Shown: positions 9,333-17,464 of the stretch, one piece after another | Numbering within the stretch: position 1 is the stretch's first letter | How the letters are laid out: each line of letters opens with the position of its first letter | Assembly (NCBI GenBank): GCA_963736525.1 | Contig: CAVTPF010000012.1 | Location: forward strand, 124,001 to 188,000 | Reading direction: 5' to 3' | Origin: Bog-473 sp963736525 | GTDB lineage: Bacteria; Actinomycetota; Acidimicrobiia; Acidimicrobiales; RAAP-2 | Length of the DNA: 64,000 bases | Notes under the pieces: model-generated | Seen by the model: only the letters and a program-made list of their open reading frames with translations | What the model was told of the DNA's origin: nothing | The model's database searches: none | Translations under genes and position numbers: made by a program

Positions 9333-10658
9333 TCATGGTCCGGTGTCGGCGAACGGACCGGACTGCGAGAGAACGTTCTTGAACGTTCGTCCGGTGGTGC
9401 GTCGGTACACGACCTCGAAAAAGAAGCTCAACGCCAAGGTCACCGCCAGCGCAATGACCGAGCTCGGTGCTGAGGACATCATGTGGTGAAGGAGGATGAC
9501 CAAGAGGGAGACGCACACGACCACCGATGCCACGACGGGCAACGCCTTGGCGCCGGTCTGGCTCCGAATCCTCAGGTGTCCGATGCTCACTGCCGCATAG
9601 ACCAGGAGGAATCCTGCGCTCCCCATGGAAGCCACCGAGCTCAACGGAAAGAGAACGACGAAGACGAGAACCAAGCCCGTCGTGATGAACAGCCCTTCGA
9701 CGTCGTGCCCCCAGAGCTTGCGACTGAAGGCTAGGGGAAGGTCACCGTTCTTGGCGATCTGATATGCGACGTTCGTGCAGCCGAACAGCGTGGCATTCAC
9801 CGCTGATGCCGTCGAGAGCAAGGCAGCGATGGCGACCAGCTTGAACCCCGCTTCTCCGAGTGAGGGCTTGGCGGCGACGGCCAAGGCAGAGTCCCCCAGC
9901 CCCTTGAGAACATCGAGGGGGACGTTGGTCACCACACCCATGGCGACGAGCAAGTAGATGGCGATCACGATGGCCACACTGCCGTAGATGGCTCGTGGCA
10001 ATTCGCGCCTGGGTCTGACCATGTTGGCTGCGGCGTTCGTGATCAAGCCGAAGCCTTCGTAGCCGACGAACAACACCGCCGCGCCGGTGACGATCGCCAG
10101 TGGACTCGGCCACGTGGCCGGAGAGAGACGGGCCATTCCATCCCCCGGAAGCGAAATGAAGGCCGCCACGATGAAGACAATGAGAATGCCGACCTTGATG
10201 AAGACGATCACGGACTCCGTTCGTCCCATGCTCCGGCTGCCGAGGAAGTTGATCACCATGAACACGAGGACGATGCCGACGGCCCAGACCTTGGACGGGA
10301 GGGGGATGAACGTTCGGGCATATGCCGCGAACCCCGTGGCGTAGAGCGCAATGGTGATGATGTAGCTGAAGTACTGAAAGAGGCTCAGCGAGCCTGAGAG
10401 CACGCCCTCGCCGTACCCCCGGACGAGGAACGTGACCGAGCCCCCCACGGTTGGAAACGTCTTTCCGAGAAGGACGTAGCTATACGCGGCCAGTCCGGCC
10501 GCCACCCCTCCGATCGCGAACGAGAGCGGGAGTGCGGAGCCAGAGAGATTCGCCGCCACGCCGAGGATGGAGAAGATCCCGGCACCGATCATGCCGCCGA
10601 TGCCGATGCTCAGAGCCGCGGGCAGGCCGATAGTCGACTTCACATCAGAAGCGGTCAC
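9333..10658 (-). CDS. APC-superfamily amino-acid permease
   Basis: The 441-aa integral membrane protein starts GTG at 10658 and has about 12 hydrophobic segments. The first helix carries the APC signature LSIGIGGMIGAGIF (unwound TM1, substrate backbone binding), followed by TVGGSVTFLVRGYG and the TM6 region GAAVLFVGYEGFGLI. It probably imports or exchanges amino acids or polyamines across the cytoplasmic membrane; specificity cannot be read. It is on the same strand as the ABC exporter behind it, 92 bases away, and may be transcribed separately. Confidence 0.88.
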   Translation of the reverse strand: MTASDVKSTIGLPAALSIGIGGMIGAGIFSILGVAANLSGSALPLSFAIGGVAAGLAAYSYVLLGKTFPTVGGSVTFLVRGYGEGVLSGSLSLFQYFSYIITIALYATGFAAYARTFIPLPSKVWAVGIVLVFMVINFLGSRSMGRTESVIVFIKVGILIVFIVAAFISLPGDGMARLSPATWPSPLAIVTGAAVLFVGYEGFGLITNAAANMVRPRRELPRAIYGSVAIVIAIYLLVAMGVVTNVPLDVLKGLGDSALAVAAKPSLGEAGFKLVAIAALLSTASAVNATLFGCTNVAYQIAKNGDLPLAFSRKLWGHDVEGLFITTGLVLVFVVLFPLSSVASMGSAGFLLVYAAVSIGHLRIRSQTGAKALPVVASVVVCVSLLVILLHHMMSSAPSSVIALAVTLALSFFFEVVYRRTTGRTFKNVLSQSGPFADTGP

Positions 10659-10750
10659 TGGCTCCGCGTTCGTGCGATCTGCGTCCTAGAACTCTTCGTC
10701 GACAAGGTAGCGGAACCCTTCAATTTGGGTTTGGTGAGAGGGATCACACC

Positions 10751-11539
10751 TCAGTGCAGATCGAGGCGATCGAAGCTCAGGGCGGCCAACGCCACCAGGG
10801 CAAGGGCGCAGCAGACCAGCGCGGCGGCGTCCCCGAGGCTCAGGCCGGAAGTGAGCTGGTTATTGCCGACCGACCAGTAGAAGAGCGAGACGAACCGGGC
10901 CGGGCGGACCCAGCCCACCACGGGTGCCAGTGAGCTGATGAGGTAGGAGAGGGCAGCGACGGCACTGGCGACTCCCAGGGCCATCCCCCTGCTCCCGCTC
11001 GCAGCACCGGCGACCAGGGCGACGAGGCCGAGGTCGACGCCGAGGAACAGCACCCCCAGCGAGGTGCCGACCAGGTCGGCCACGCCAACGGTGATGTCGA
11101 AGGAGTGGCCGAGGGCCAGGACCACCGCCACCACGGCCACGATCACGGTGGCCTGGACGGCCATGGCGACGACCTTCTCGAAGGTGATCCGCCGGCGGCG
11201 GATGGGGAGGGTGACCACAAGGGCGAGCGTTCCCTCCGCGTCCTGACCGGCGAGGCAGGACGCGCCGTACCCGATGGTGGCCAGGAGGACGATGAGCGGG
11301 TAGAAGTTCGCGTAGAGGTTGACGTTCAACCACCCCGAAGGTGACGTCAAGGAACCCGTGGCGCCGAAGAGCGCGGCCATGGTCGGCGAGTCCTTGGTCA
11401 GGTTGTCCAGACCGGTCGAATGCTCGAAAGAGGGGTACAGGGCCACGATGACAAAGGCGTAGAGGGCCATCCCGACCGCGTAGCCGATGGTGACCCGACG
11501 ACGGGTGAGGAGGTCGAGGCGCAGGATCTCAGCGCGCAC
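10751..11539 (-). CDS. ABC-2 type exporter permease
   Basis: The 262-aa protein starts GTG 11539, overlapping the end of the ATPase gene by 11 bases, which is a sign of translational coupling. Six hydrophobic helices are visible: one near residue 15-35 (VTIGYAVGMALYAFVIVAL), a central set including VVTLPIRRRRITFEKVVAM (coupling-helix region typical of ABC-2 permeases) and a C-terminal ALVCCALALVALAAL. It forms the membrane half of an export system with the preceding ATPase. The substrate (drug, lipid or peptide) is unknown. The much longer open frame upstream is a shadow of the ATPase. Confidence 0.85.
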   Translation of the reverse strand: MRAEILRLDLLTRRRVTIGYAVGMALYAFVIVALYPSFEHSTGLDNLTKDSPTMAALFGATGSLTSPSGWLNVNLYANFYPLIVLLATIGYGASCLAGQDAEGTLALVVTLPIRRRRITFEKVVAMAVQATVIVAVVAVVLALGHSFDITVGVADLVGTSLGVLFLGVDLGLVALVAGAASGSRGMALGVASAVAALSYLISSLAPVVGWVRPARFVSLFYWSVGNNQLTSGLSLGDAAALVCCALALVALAALSFDRLDLH

Positions 11540-12434
11540 CGTCGCCCCCCTCGGTGTCCCGGTAGAAATCCAAGAAGAGCTCGTCGAGATCCGCGTGGCG
11601 TGACACCAGGTCCACCGGGTCGAGGTCGGCTGCGATACGTAGCACGGGCCCGATGGCACCGGTGATCTCCAGTGTGATGTGGGAGCCGGTCGAAGCGACG
11701 ACGCGCACCCCGTTGATGCGGAACTGCGCCGGGTCCACCGGGTCGCGGAAGCGCAGCTCGAGCGTGCTCGGCGCGCTCTGGCGCAGGCCCTCGACGGTGT
11801 CGGTGCGAACCAGCCGGCCGTCTTTGATGATCCCGACCCGGTCCGCCACCCGTTGGACCTCGTCGAGCTCATGGGAGGAGAGGAACACCGTCCGCCCGGC
11901 TGCGGTCGTCTCGCGCAGCAGATGCTCGAACTCGTCCTTCATCAGTGGGTCGAGCCCCGAGGTCGGCTCGTCGAGGATGAGCAGCTCGGGTTCGTGCATC
12001 AGTGCGAGCACGATGCCGACTTTCTGACGGTTGCCCTTCGAGAGCTCCGTGACCTTGCGGTCGAGCGCCAACCCGAACCGCTCAGCGAGGTCCCCGGCGC
12101 AGCCGGTGCCGGATAGGCCTCGAGCCCGAGCGAACCGCTCGATGTGGTCCCGGGCCGTCATGCGACCGAAGAGAGCGAGGTCGCCGGGAAGGTAGCCCAC
12201 CCTTCGGTGGACGGCCACGCTGTCGAGGTGCGAGTCGAGTCCGAGTACCCGGGCCGAGCCCGAGGTGGGGCGGTGGAGGTCGAGGAGGGTCCGGATGGTG
12301 GTTGTCTTGCCCGCACCATTGGGTCCGAGAAAGCCGAAGATCTCGCCCGACTCCACGCGCAGATTGAGGTCGATGACGGCGCGTGTCTTCCCGAACACCT
12401 TGGTCAAGGCCGACGTCTCGATGGCCGAGCTCAT
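11529..12434 (-). CDS. ABC transporter ATPase (drug/ABC-2 exporter type)
   Basis: The 301-aa protein has a complete nucleotide-binding domain: Walker A GPNGAGKTTT (residues 36-45), signature LSKGNRQKV in place of the usual LSGGQ, Walker B LLILDEPTSGLDP and switch His in FLSSHELDEV. The C-terminal ~80 residues are the beta-rich accessory domain common in DrrA/CcmA-like exporters. It pairs with the overlapping permease gene. The LSKGN signature is usual for the subgroup with DUF-type ABC-2 partners and is not a defect. Confidence 0.93.
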   Translation of the reverse strand: MSSAIETSALTKVFGKTRAVIDLNLRVESGEIFGFLGPNGAGKTTTIRTLLDLHRPTSGSARVLGLDSHLDSVAVHRRVGYLPGDLALFGRMTARDHIERFARARGLSGTGCAGDLAERFGLALDRKVTELSKGNRQKVGIVLALMHEPELLILDEPTSGLDPLMKDEFEHLLRETTAAGRTVFLSSHELDEVQRVADRVGIIKDGRLVRTDTVEGLRQSAPSTLELRFRDPVDPAQFRINGVRVVASTGSHITLEITGAIGPVLRIAADLDPVDLVSRHADLDELFLDFYRDTEGGDGAR

Positions 12435-12503
12435 CGATTGGCCTTGCGTGTCCCTTATTCCGCGACCTGGTTTGCAGTCTCTCGTTGCGATCCGATCACC
12501 GAC

Positions 12504-13505
12504 CTAGCTGGACGCCAGCACTACCACGACGAAGAGGGCGTAGCCCGCGATGATCGCTCCTCCCGAATTGCGGCCGAGCCCGCCGCCGGCATAGGCGAGC
12601 GCAAGGGTGAGTGCGGTGAGCCCCACGTACCAGCCAGCGACCAGCATGCCCGATCCTGACGGATTGGCCAGGCCGATGACCGTGGCGGGGATCAAGAGAC
12701 CGGCGGTCACGTTGAGAGAGTTGGAGTTGAGTGCGGTGCTCAGGGTGGCCGCGCCACGGCCTCGCCGAGCCAGGTAGATGGCGGAGACCGCGTTGGGGAG
12801 GCTGGTGACGGCGGCGAGGACGAGAGCGCCGAGAACGATCTCGGGGACTCCGAAGTGCACACCCAGTGAGGAGGCTCCGCGCTCCATGGCGACACTGGCC
12901 GCCACCACGACGACCAGTGCGGCTCCCGCCGTGAGGACGTCACCTGCGGTCGCAGGTCGTGGATGGATGGCCTCCTCGAGCTCGCTCTCCTCCTCGGCGA
13001 CGGCGGACGTAAGCCAGGCCGTCCAACTTGCCGGCAGTCGGAGGTGGTCGAGAACACCTCGATGCGCACCCAAGAGAGCGACGTAAGGGACCAGGACGGC
13101 GAGCACAAGGACAAGCCCCGTGCTGGCCGAGACCTGTCCTCCCACACTGAGGAGGCAGGCCACACCGACCAGCAGCGCCACGGTTCCCCCGAGGGCCACC
13201 ACCTTTCGGTGCAGGTGGATCCGGCCCGCCACGACCGCCCCCGCACCGAGTAGCACGGCCAGGTTGAAGACGTTCGAGCCGAGAACGATGCCGGCCCCGA
13301 CGTTGGGTTGATGGTGCACGAGAGCGGTCACCGAAGCGGTGATCTCGGGTGCATCAGCCGCCAGGGCGGCAACGATGCCAAGCAAAGCCTCGGAGAGCCC
13401 GAGACGCTCACCGACTCGTTCGAGGCGAGACACGAGGACCCAGCTCGTCCCGAGGCTGGCCAGCGCTCCGATGACGAAGGCTGCGACCGCTGGCCCCAGC
13501 GTCAT
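12504..13505 (-). CDS. CaCA-family sodium/calcium-type exchanger
   Basis: The 333-aa membrane protein has two alpha-repeats, as in the calcium:cation antiporter superfamily: ADAPEITASVTALVHHQPNV with GSNVFNLAVL (residues 50-85), and TSLPNAVSAIYLARRGRG with LNSNSLNVTAGL (residues 235-270). About ten transmembrane segments are visible. An acidic loop, EEESELEEAIHPRP, sits in the middle, where regulatory cation binding is common. It probably extrudes a divalent cation using a monovalent ion gradient. Ion specificity cannot be assigned. It is divergent from the MarR-ClC operon. Confidence 0.88.
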   Translation of the reverse strand: MTLGPAVAAFVIGALASLGTSWVLVSRLERVGERLGLSEALLGIVAALAADAPEITASVTALVHHQPNVGAGIVLGSNVFNLAVLLGAGAVVAGRIHLHRKVVALGGTVALLVGVACLLSVGGQVSASTGLVLVLAVLVPYVALLGAHRGVLDHLRLPASWTAWLTSAVAEEESELEEAIHPRPATAGDVLTAGAALVVVVAASVAMERGASSLGVHFGVPEIVLGALVLAAVTSLPNAVSAIYLARRGRGAATLSTALNSNSLNVTAGLLIPATVIGLANPSGSGMLVAGWYVGLTALTLALAYAGGGLGRNSGGAIIAGYALFVVVVLASS

Positions 13506-13706
13506 CGACGCTCTAATCCCTCTCCGAGGACGACGCGACGGTTGGGGCGAACAGATCGGGTGACACGTGGGTTGGGGTCATCTTGCCGGCACATATGGGC
13601 TCCTCAGCGTGGATCGGCGACGCGCCGACCAGGCGCACGCTCCCCGGGCAGAGCGAAGCTGCAGTCGATGAGACGCCCTTCACTTAGTCTATGCAATGAT
13701 TAGTAG

Positions 13707-14195
13707 GTGCATCCAAATCCGGAGACCAAGGCGACTCCACCCGACTCGATGGTCGACGCCGTGCTCAGCGCCAGTCGCGTCCTCGTGGCGATCGCGGCGC
13801 GCTCCCTCGCCGATGCCGGTGAGGACGTCACCCTCACCCAGTACCGCTCCCTGGTCGTGCTCGCGTCACGCGGGCCCCAGACCGTGGCGGAGCTGGCGGA
13901 TCTGCTGGCCGTCACCCCTCCGACGGCGTCCCGCCTGTGCGACCGGCTGGTCAAGAAGGGGCTGATACGCCGGCGGGCGGGTCGGCACGATCGCCGCCAG
14001 GTGCACATCGCCCTCACCGAGACGGGCCGAGAGCTCATCGACGCGGTCACCGTCCGCCGCCGCCGAGAGATCGCTGAGCTCTTGGCCTCCATTCCTCCTG
14101 AGACCCAGCGCTCGGTGGTGGCCGCGCTGACCCACTTGGCCGAGGTCGCGGGCGAGGTGCCCGAACAGGACTGGAGCGCTGGGTGGGACCTGTGA
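13707..14195 (+). CDS. MarR-family transcriptional regulator
   Basis: The 162-aa protein starts GTG 13707. The winged helix is clear: TVAELADLLAVTPPTASRLC (helix-turn-helix, recognition helix), then the wing KGLIRRRAGRHDRRQVHIAL with the conserved DRR motif. N- and C-terminal helices form the dimer interface. Its last bases overlap the ClC channel gene, so the two are co-translated and it probably controls that channel. The 200-base divergent region toward the CaCA gene is locally AT-rich just upstream of the start and probably holds the promoter. Confidence 0.92.
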   Translation: MHPNPETKATPPDSMVDAVLSASRVLVAIAARSLADAGEDVTLTQYRSLVVLASRGPQTVAELADLLAVTPPTASRLCDRLVKKGLIRRRAGRHDRRQVHIALTETGRELIDAVTVRRRREIAELLASIPPETQRSVVAALTHLAEVAGEVPEQDWSAGWDL

Positions 14196-16267
14196 GCGCG
14201 CCGAGCGCGACGCCTCATCCCAGCCGCGCCGTGTGGGCTCGGGCGCTCAGCGCCCGCGCCGGGCGTTGGGTGGCCGCCGCTTCCTACCTCAAGAAGTGGA
14301 GTGTCCTCGGGGTCGTGATCGGGGCGGTGGCGGGACTGGGCGCCATCGTGTTCTACGAGGCGCTCGTCGTGTGCACCCACTTCTTCTTGAACGTGTGCGC
14401 CGGCTACCAGGTGCCCACGCCAGCCGGCGAGGGTGGCCTGGCCGCCTCGACGTCGGCGGCTCGCCCGTGGGCGCTCCCGCTCATCGCCGGGTTCGGTGCA
14501 CTGCTGGGCGCGGTGTTGGTCTTTCGCATCGCACCGGAGGCGGAGGGCCACGGCACCGACGCCGCCATCTCGGCGGTGCACCACAACCCGCGGGGAGTTC
14601 GCTTCCGCGCTGTGATCGTCAAGATCGTGGCGTCGGCCCTCACCATCGGGTCGGGTGGCTCCGGCGGTCGGGAAGGCCCGACCGGCCAGATCAGCGCCGG
14701 CTTCGGGTCGCTGCTCGCCCGCATCCTCGATCTCGAACCGGCCGACGGGCGGATCGCCGTGGCGACAGGGATCGGGTCGGGTATCGGGGCCATCTTCGGT
14801 GCCCCCCTCGGTGGCGCTGTCCTCGCGTCAGAGGTCCTCTACCGCGACGACTTCGACCCGGCAGCGCTGCTGCCGAGCTTCATCGCCTCGGTCGTCAGCT
14901 TCGTCGTGTTCGGTGCGGTCGAAGGCTTCTCACCGCTCTTCGGGTACGTCGGGACTTACCGCTTCACCGACCCGGACCAGCTGCTGTGGTTCGCCCTCAT
15001 CGGCCTGCTCGCGGGGGGAATCGGTCTCCTCTACGCCAAGGGCTTCTACGGACTGGCCGACCTCTTCAAACGTTCCCCCCTGCCCAGGTGGGTGGGTCCA
15101 GCCATCGGCGGTCTCATCGTCGGAACGATCGCCATCGCCATACCGGAGGTCATCGGCACCGGCTACGGCTGGGTGCAGCAGTGCCTGACCCACAACGGGC
15201 TCGAGTCCATCCCGTTGTGGATCGTGCTCATCGTCCCCTTCGCCCGGATCCTGGCCACCGGCCTGTCCATCGGGTCGGGCGGGTCGGGCGGGATCTTCGG
15301 TCCCGGGATCGTGATCGGTGCGTTTCTCGGTGCGGCGGTCTGGCGGGTCTTCGACCCCGTGTTCCCCGCCATGGGACACGACCCCGCCCCCTACGTCATC
15401 GTCGGCATGATGAGCTGCTTCGGAGGCATCTCGCGAGCCCCGTTGGCCGTCATGCTCATGGTGGCCGAGATGACTGGGAGCCTGTCCATCCTCACGCCCG
15501 CCATGATCGCCGTCGGCATCTCATGGCTGATCGTGCGCCACAGCGACGACACGATGTACCGCAGCCAACTGAAAAGCCGATCCGACGCGCCCTCCCAACG
15601 GCTCCTGGCCGGACTGCCGCTCCTCGGCGTGATTCCGGTCACCCGGGCGATAGCCGTGCCGCGGTTGGTGATCACCGCTCAGCGCAGCATCGACAGCGTT
15701 CGGCGGGCACTTGACGACACCAGCCTCAGCGGAGCACCGGTGGTCGACGAGGCCGGGCGGCTCGAAGGGACAGTCGCCCGATCGAGGCTCGAAGTGTCCG
15801 GTGACGGCCAGCACGCAGTGGGGGATCTCGTCGACGCGGGGGCTCCCACGGTCTCGGCGTCCAGCCGACTCGACGTGGCACTCGAGAGCCTTACCGCCGC
15901 ACCGCAGTCGTGGGTTCCCGTCCTCGACGACGAGCGTCGAGTCGTGGGGACCTTGTCCGTCTCCGATGTGGTGCGGGCGTACCGCCAGGAGCTGGTCACC
16001 AGCGCGGAACGCATGAGCGATCTCGGTACCATGACCGGCGCGGCCCAGGTGACGGTCACCGCCGACTCACCCGTCGCAGGCATGACGCTTCGACATGCCG
16101 ACTTACCCCCCGGACTTCTCGTTACCTCGATCTCCCGCGGGGAGAGGGTGTTCTTCCCCACCGGCGACACCACGCTAGAAGTCGGTGACCATCTCACCGT
16201 GATCGGATCAGACTCCGATCTGTCCCGAATCGGGAGGAGCGCATCGCTCGACCCACCCACCGACTAG
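14183..16267 (+). CDS. ClC chloride channel/antiporter with CBS pair and TrkA-C domain
   Basis: The protein is 694 aa. The ClC core (residues 35-440) shows the chloride-site loops GSGGSGG followed by REGPTGQ and GSGGSGGIFGPG. The selectivity helix reads GIGSGIGAIFGAPLGGAVLA. Two CBS motifs follow (about residues 480-615), then a C-terminal TrkA-C/RCK-C-like domain (TVTADSPVAGMTLRHADLPP to GDHLTVIGSDSDL). The CBS and RCK-C parts suggest gating by nucleotide or another ligand. Two overlapping starts are possible: GTG 14183 with GGAG 6 bases upstream, or GTG 14192, which makes a GTGA overlap with the MarR stop. Confidence 0.92.
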   Translation: MGPVSAPSATPHPSRAVWARALSARAGRWVAAASYLKKWSVLGVVIGAVAGLGAIVFYEALVVCTHFFLNVCAGYQVPTPAGEGGLAASTSAARPWALPLIAGFGALLGAVLVFRIAPEAEGHGTDAAISAVHHNPRGVRFRAVIVKIVASALTIGSGGSGGREGPTGQISAGFGSLLARILDLEPADGRIAVATGIGSGIGAIFGAPLGGAVLASEVLYRDDFDPAALLPSFIASVVSFVVFGAVEGFSPLFGYVGTYRFTDPDQLLWFALIGLLAGGIGLLYAKGFYGLADLFKRSPLPRWVGPAIGGLIVGTIAIAIPEVIGTGYGWVQQCLTHNGLESIPLWIVLIVPFARILATGLSIGSGGSGGIFGPGIVIGAFLGAAVWRVFDPVFPAMGHDPAPYVIVGMMSCFGGISRAPLAVMLMVAEMTGSLSILTPAMIAVGISWLIVRHSDDTMYRSQLKSRSDAPSQRLLAGLPLLGVIPVTRAIAVPRLVITAQRSIDSVRRALDDTSLSGAPVVDEAGRLEGTVARSRLEVSGDGQHAVGDLVDAGAPTVSASSRLDVALESLTAAPQSWVPVLDDERRVVGTLSVSDVVRAYRQELVTSAERMSDLGTMTGAAQVTVTADSPVAGMTLRHADLPPGLLVTSISRGERVFFPTGDTTLEVGDHLTVIGSDSDLSRIGRSASLDPPTD

Positions 16268-16639
16268 GTCGAACTCGAACCCTCCTCGTCGCATTGGCCA
16301 ATACGTGCATTAGTGAACCGGAATAGCATCCGGCTGTTGGTTCTTTGACCTGCGGGTTCACACCTCCAGGCCGTTGTTCGGACTCTCGGCACGAGACCGG
16401 GTAGCTGAATGCTGAGCAAGGACCGTGTCCGTGGAGCCCCGATCCTCTCGAGCTTTGAGGTAGCTACCGAGATCGCCCTCCGGCGCGTGCTCGAAGCCGA
16501 GTTGGCTGGAATCGTCGCGTTGGGGAAGAACGCCCATCGTCAGGCTGAATCCGGACGAGCTGGCCCAGACGCTCAACCGGGATAGCGCGAGTCGGTGAGA
16601 GCAATTCATTTTCCGGGCCAAGTCCGCGAAGACTGGAGG
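16268..16639. other. Intergenic stretch, no gene seen
   Basis: About 370 bases lie between the converging ClC and methyltransferase genes. A 10-bp perfect palindrome ATTGGCCAAT lies at 16293-16302, shortly after the ClC stop. No convincing small gene was found. Confidence 0.4.
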
Positions 16640-17251
16640 CTACACAGGCCGCTTGGCTCGGACGACTGCGTCGATCGCCTCTCTCGGGCCATCATCGGTG
16701 TCCACCACTCGGACTGCCTGCTGTGCACGCTCCACTGTCAGGCCGGCGTCGACCGCCGCTTCCGTCACGTCACTGACCAGATAGAGCACGTCAGCATTCT
16801 GCGGACCCCCGTACCCCCGGGTCAGGTTGTCCAGATCGTGAGCGATGACGAGCAGCGTTCCGCCCGGGGCCACCGCGGACGCGGCCAGCGCGAGGGCCGC
16901 TGAGCGAGCAGGCTGAGGGAGCTGGAGATAGAGCACGGCGACGAGATCGAAACCCTCAGGGGGTGGCGTCCAGTTCTCCACGGCGGATTCGACCCAGGTG
17001 ACCTCGACGCCCCAGAGGTCGGCGAACCGCTGGGCCTTGGCCAGGCCGACCGGCGAGAAGTCCACGCCGGTCACCTGCCAACCGCGTTCGGCGAGCCAGA
17101 TCGAGTTACGACCCTCGCCACAGGCGAGATCTACCGCCCGCCCGGCGGGAAGGTCGATGACCTCAGCGACGAGGAATTGGTTGGGTGTGCTCGTCCATAC
17201 CAACTCGTCCCCGCTGTAGCGCTCGTCCCACTGCTGACTGCTCACGGTCAC
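16640..17251 (-). CDS. Class I SAM-dependent methyltransferase
   Basis: The 203-aa protein has motif I as VDLACGEGRNSIWLAERG (SAM-binding glycine loop, residues 39-56), the acidic end of strand 2 in VTGVDFSPVGL, motif IV in DLVAVLYLQLP and a post-motif GGTLLVIAHD. The N-terminus (QWDERYSG, then TPNQFL) is typical of the TehB/thiopurine-methyltransferase-like group, which acts on thiols, tellurite or selenium compounds. The substrate is unknown. It lies beside the sulfide oxidation genes, which would fit a thiol-methylation role, but that is inference. Confidence 0.85.
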   Translation of the reverse strand: MTVSSQQWDERYSGDELVWTSTPNQFLVAEVIDLPAGRAVDLACGEGRNSIWLAERGWQVTGVDFSPVGLAKAQRFADLWGVEVTWVESAVENWTPPPEGFDLVAVLYLQLPQPARSAALALAASAVAPGGTLLVIAHDLDNLTRGYGGPQNADVLYLVSDVTEAAVDAGLTVERAQQAVRVVDTDDGPREAIDAVVRAKRPV

Positions 17252-17303
17252 GCCTGCTCAAAAAGGGACGCTGAAGGAAACAGTGTGGACAAGGTGGTGC
17301 CGG

Positions 17304-17450
17304 TCATCGATGTGCTTTCCGGATGATTTTGAGCATCTTGGTGTTGATGGTCAGGAACCGCCCGAACTGGATGAACAGGTTCTTGCGTGCCCGCAACGTC
17401 TTGTCCGTCGGGAGCGGGGCGCTCGCGATGTCGCTGTCAGTGGAATCCAT
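17304..17450 (-). CDS. 48-aa basic small protein coupled to sulfide:quinone reductase
   Basis: The ATG at 17450 is preceded by an excellent ribosome-binding site (AGGAGAGG, 8 bases upstream) and lies only 14 bases after the SQR stop, so it is almost surely co-transcribed. The first ~18 residues are acidic and polar. The rest is a basic amphipathic helix (RARKNLFIQFGRFLTINTK, then KIIRKAHR). It is not long enough for a domain. It could be a membrane-surface helix that associates with the monotopic SQR. No family is recognised. Confidence 0.6.
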   Translation of the reverse strand: MDSTDSDIASAPLPTDKTLRARKNLFIQFGRFLTINTKMLKIIRKAHR

Positions 17451-17464
17451 CGAGCTCTCCTCTC

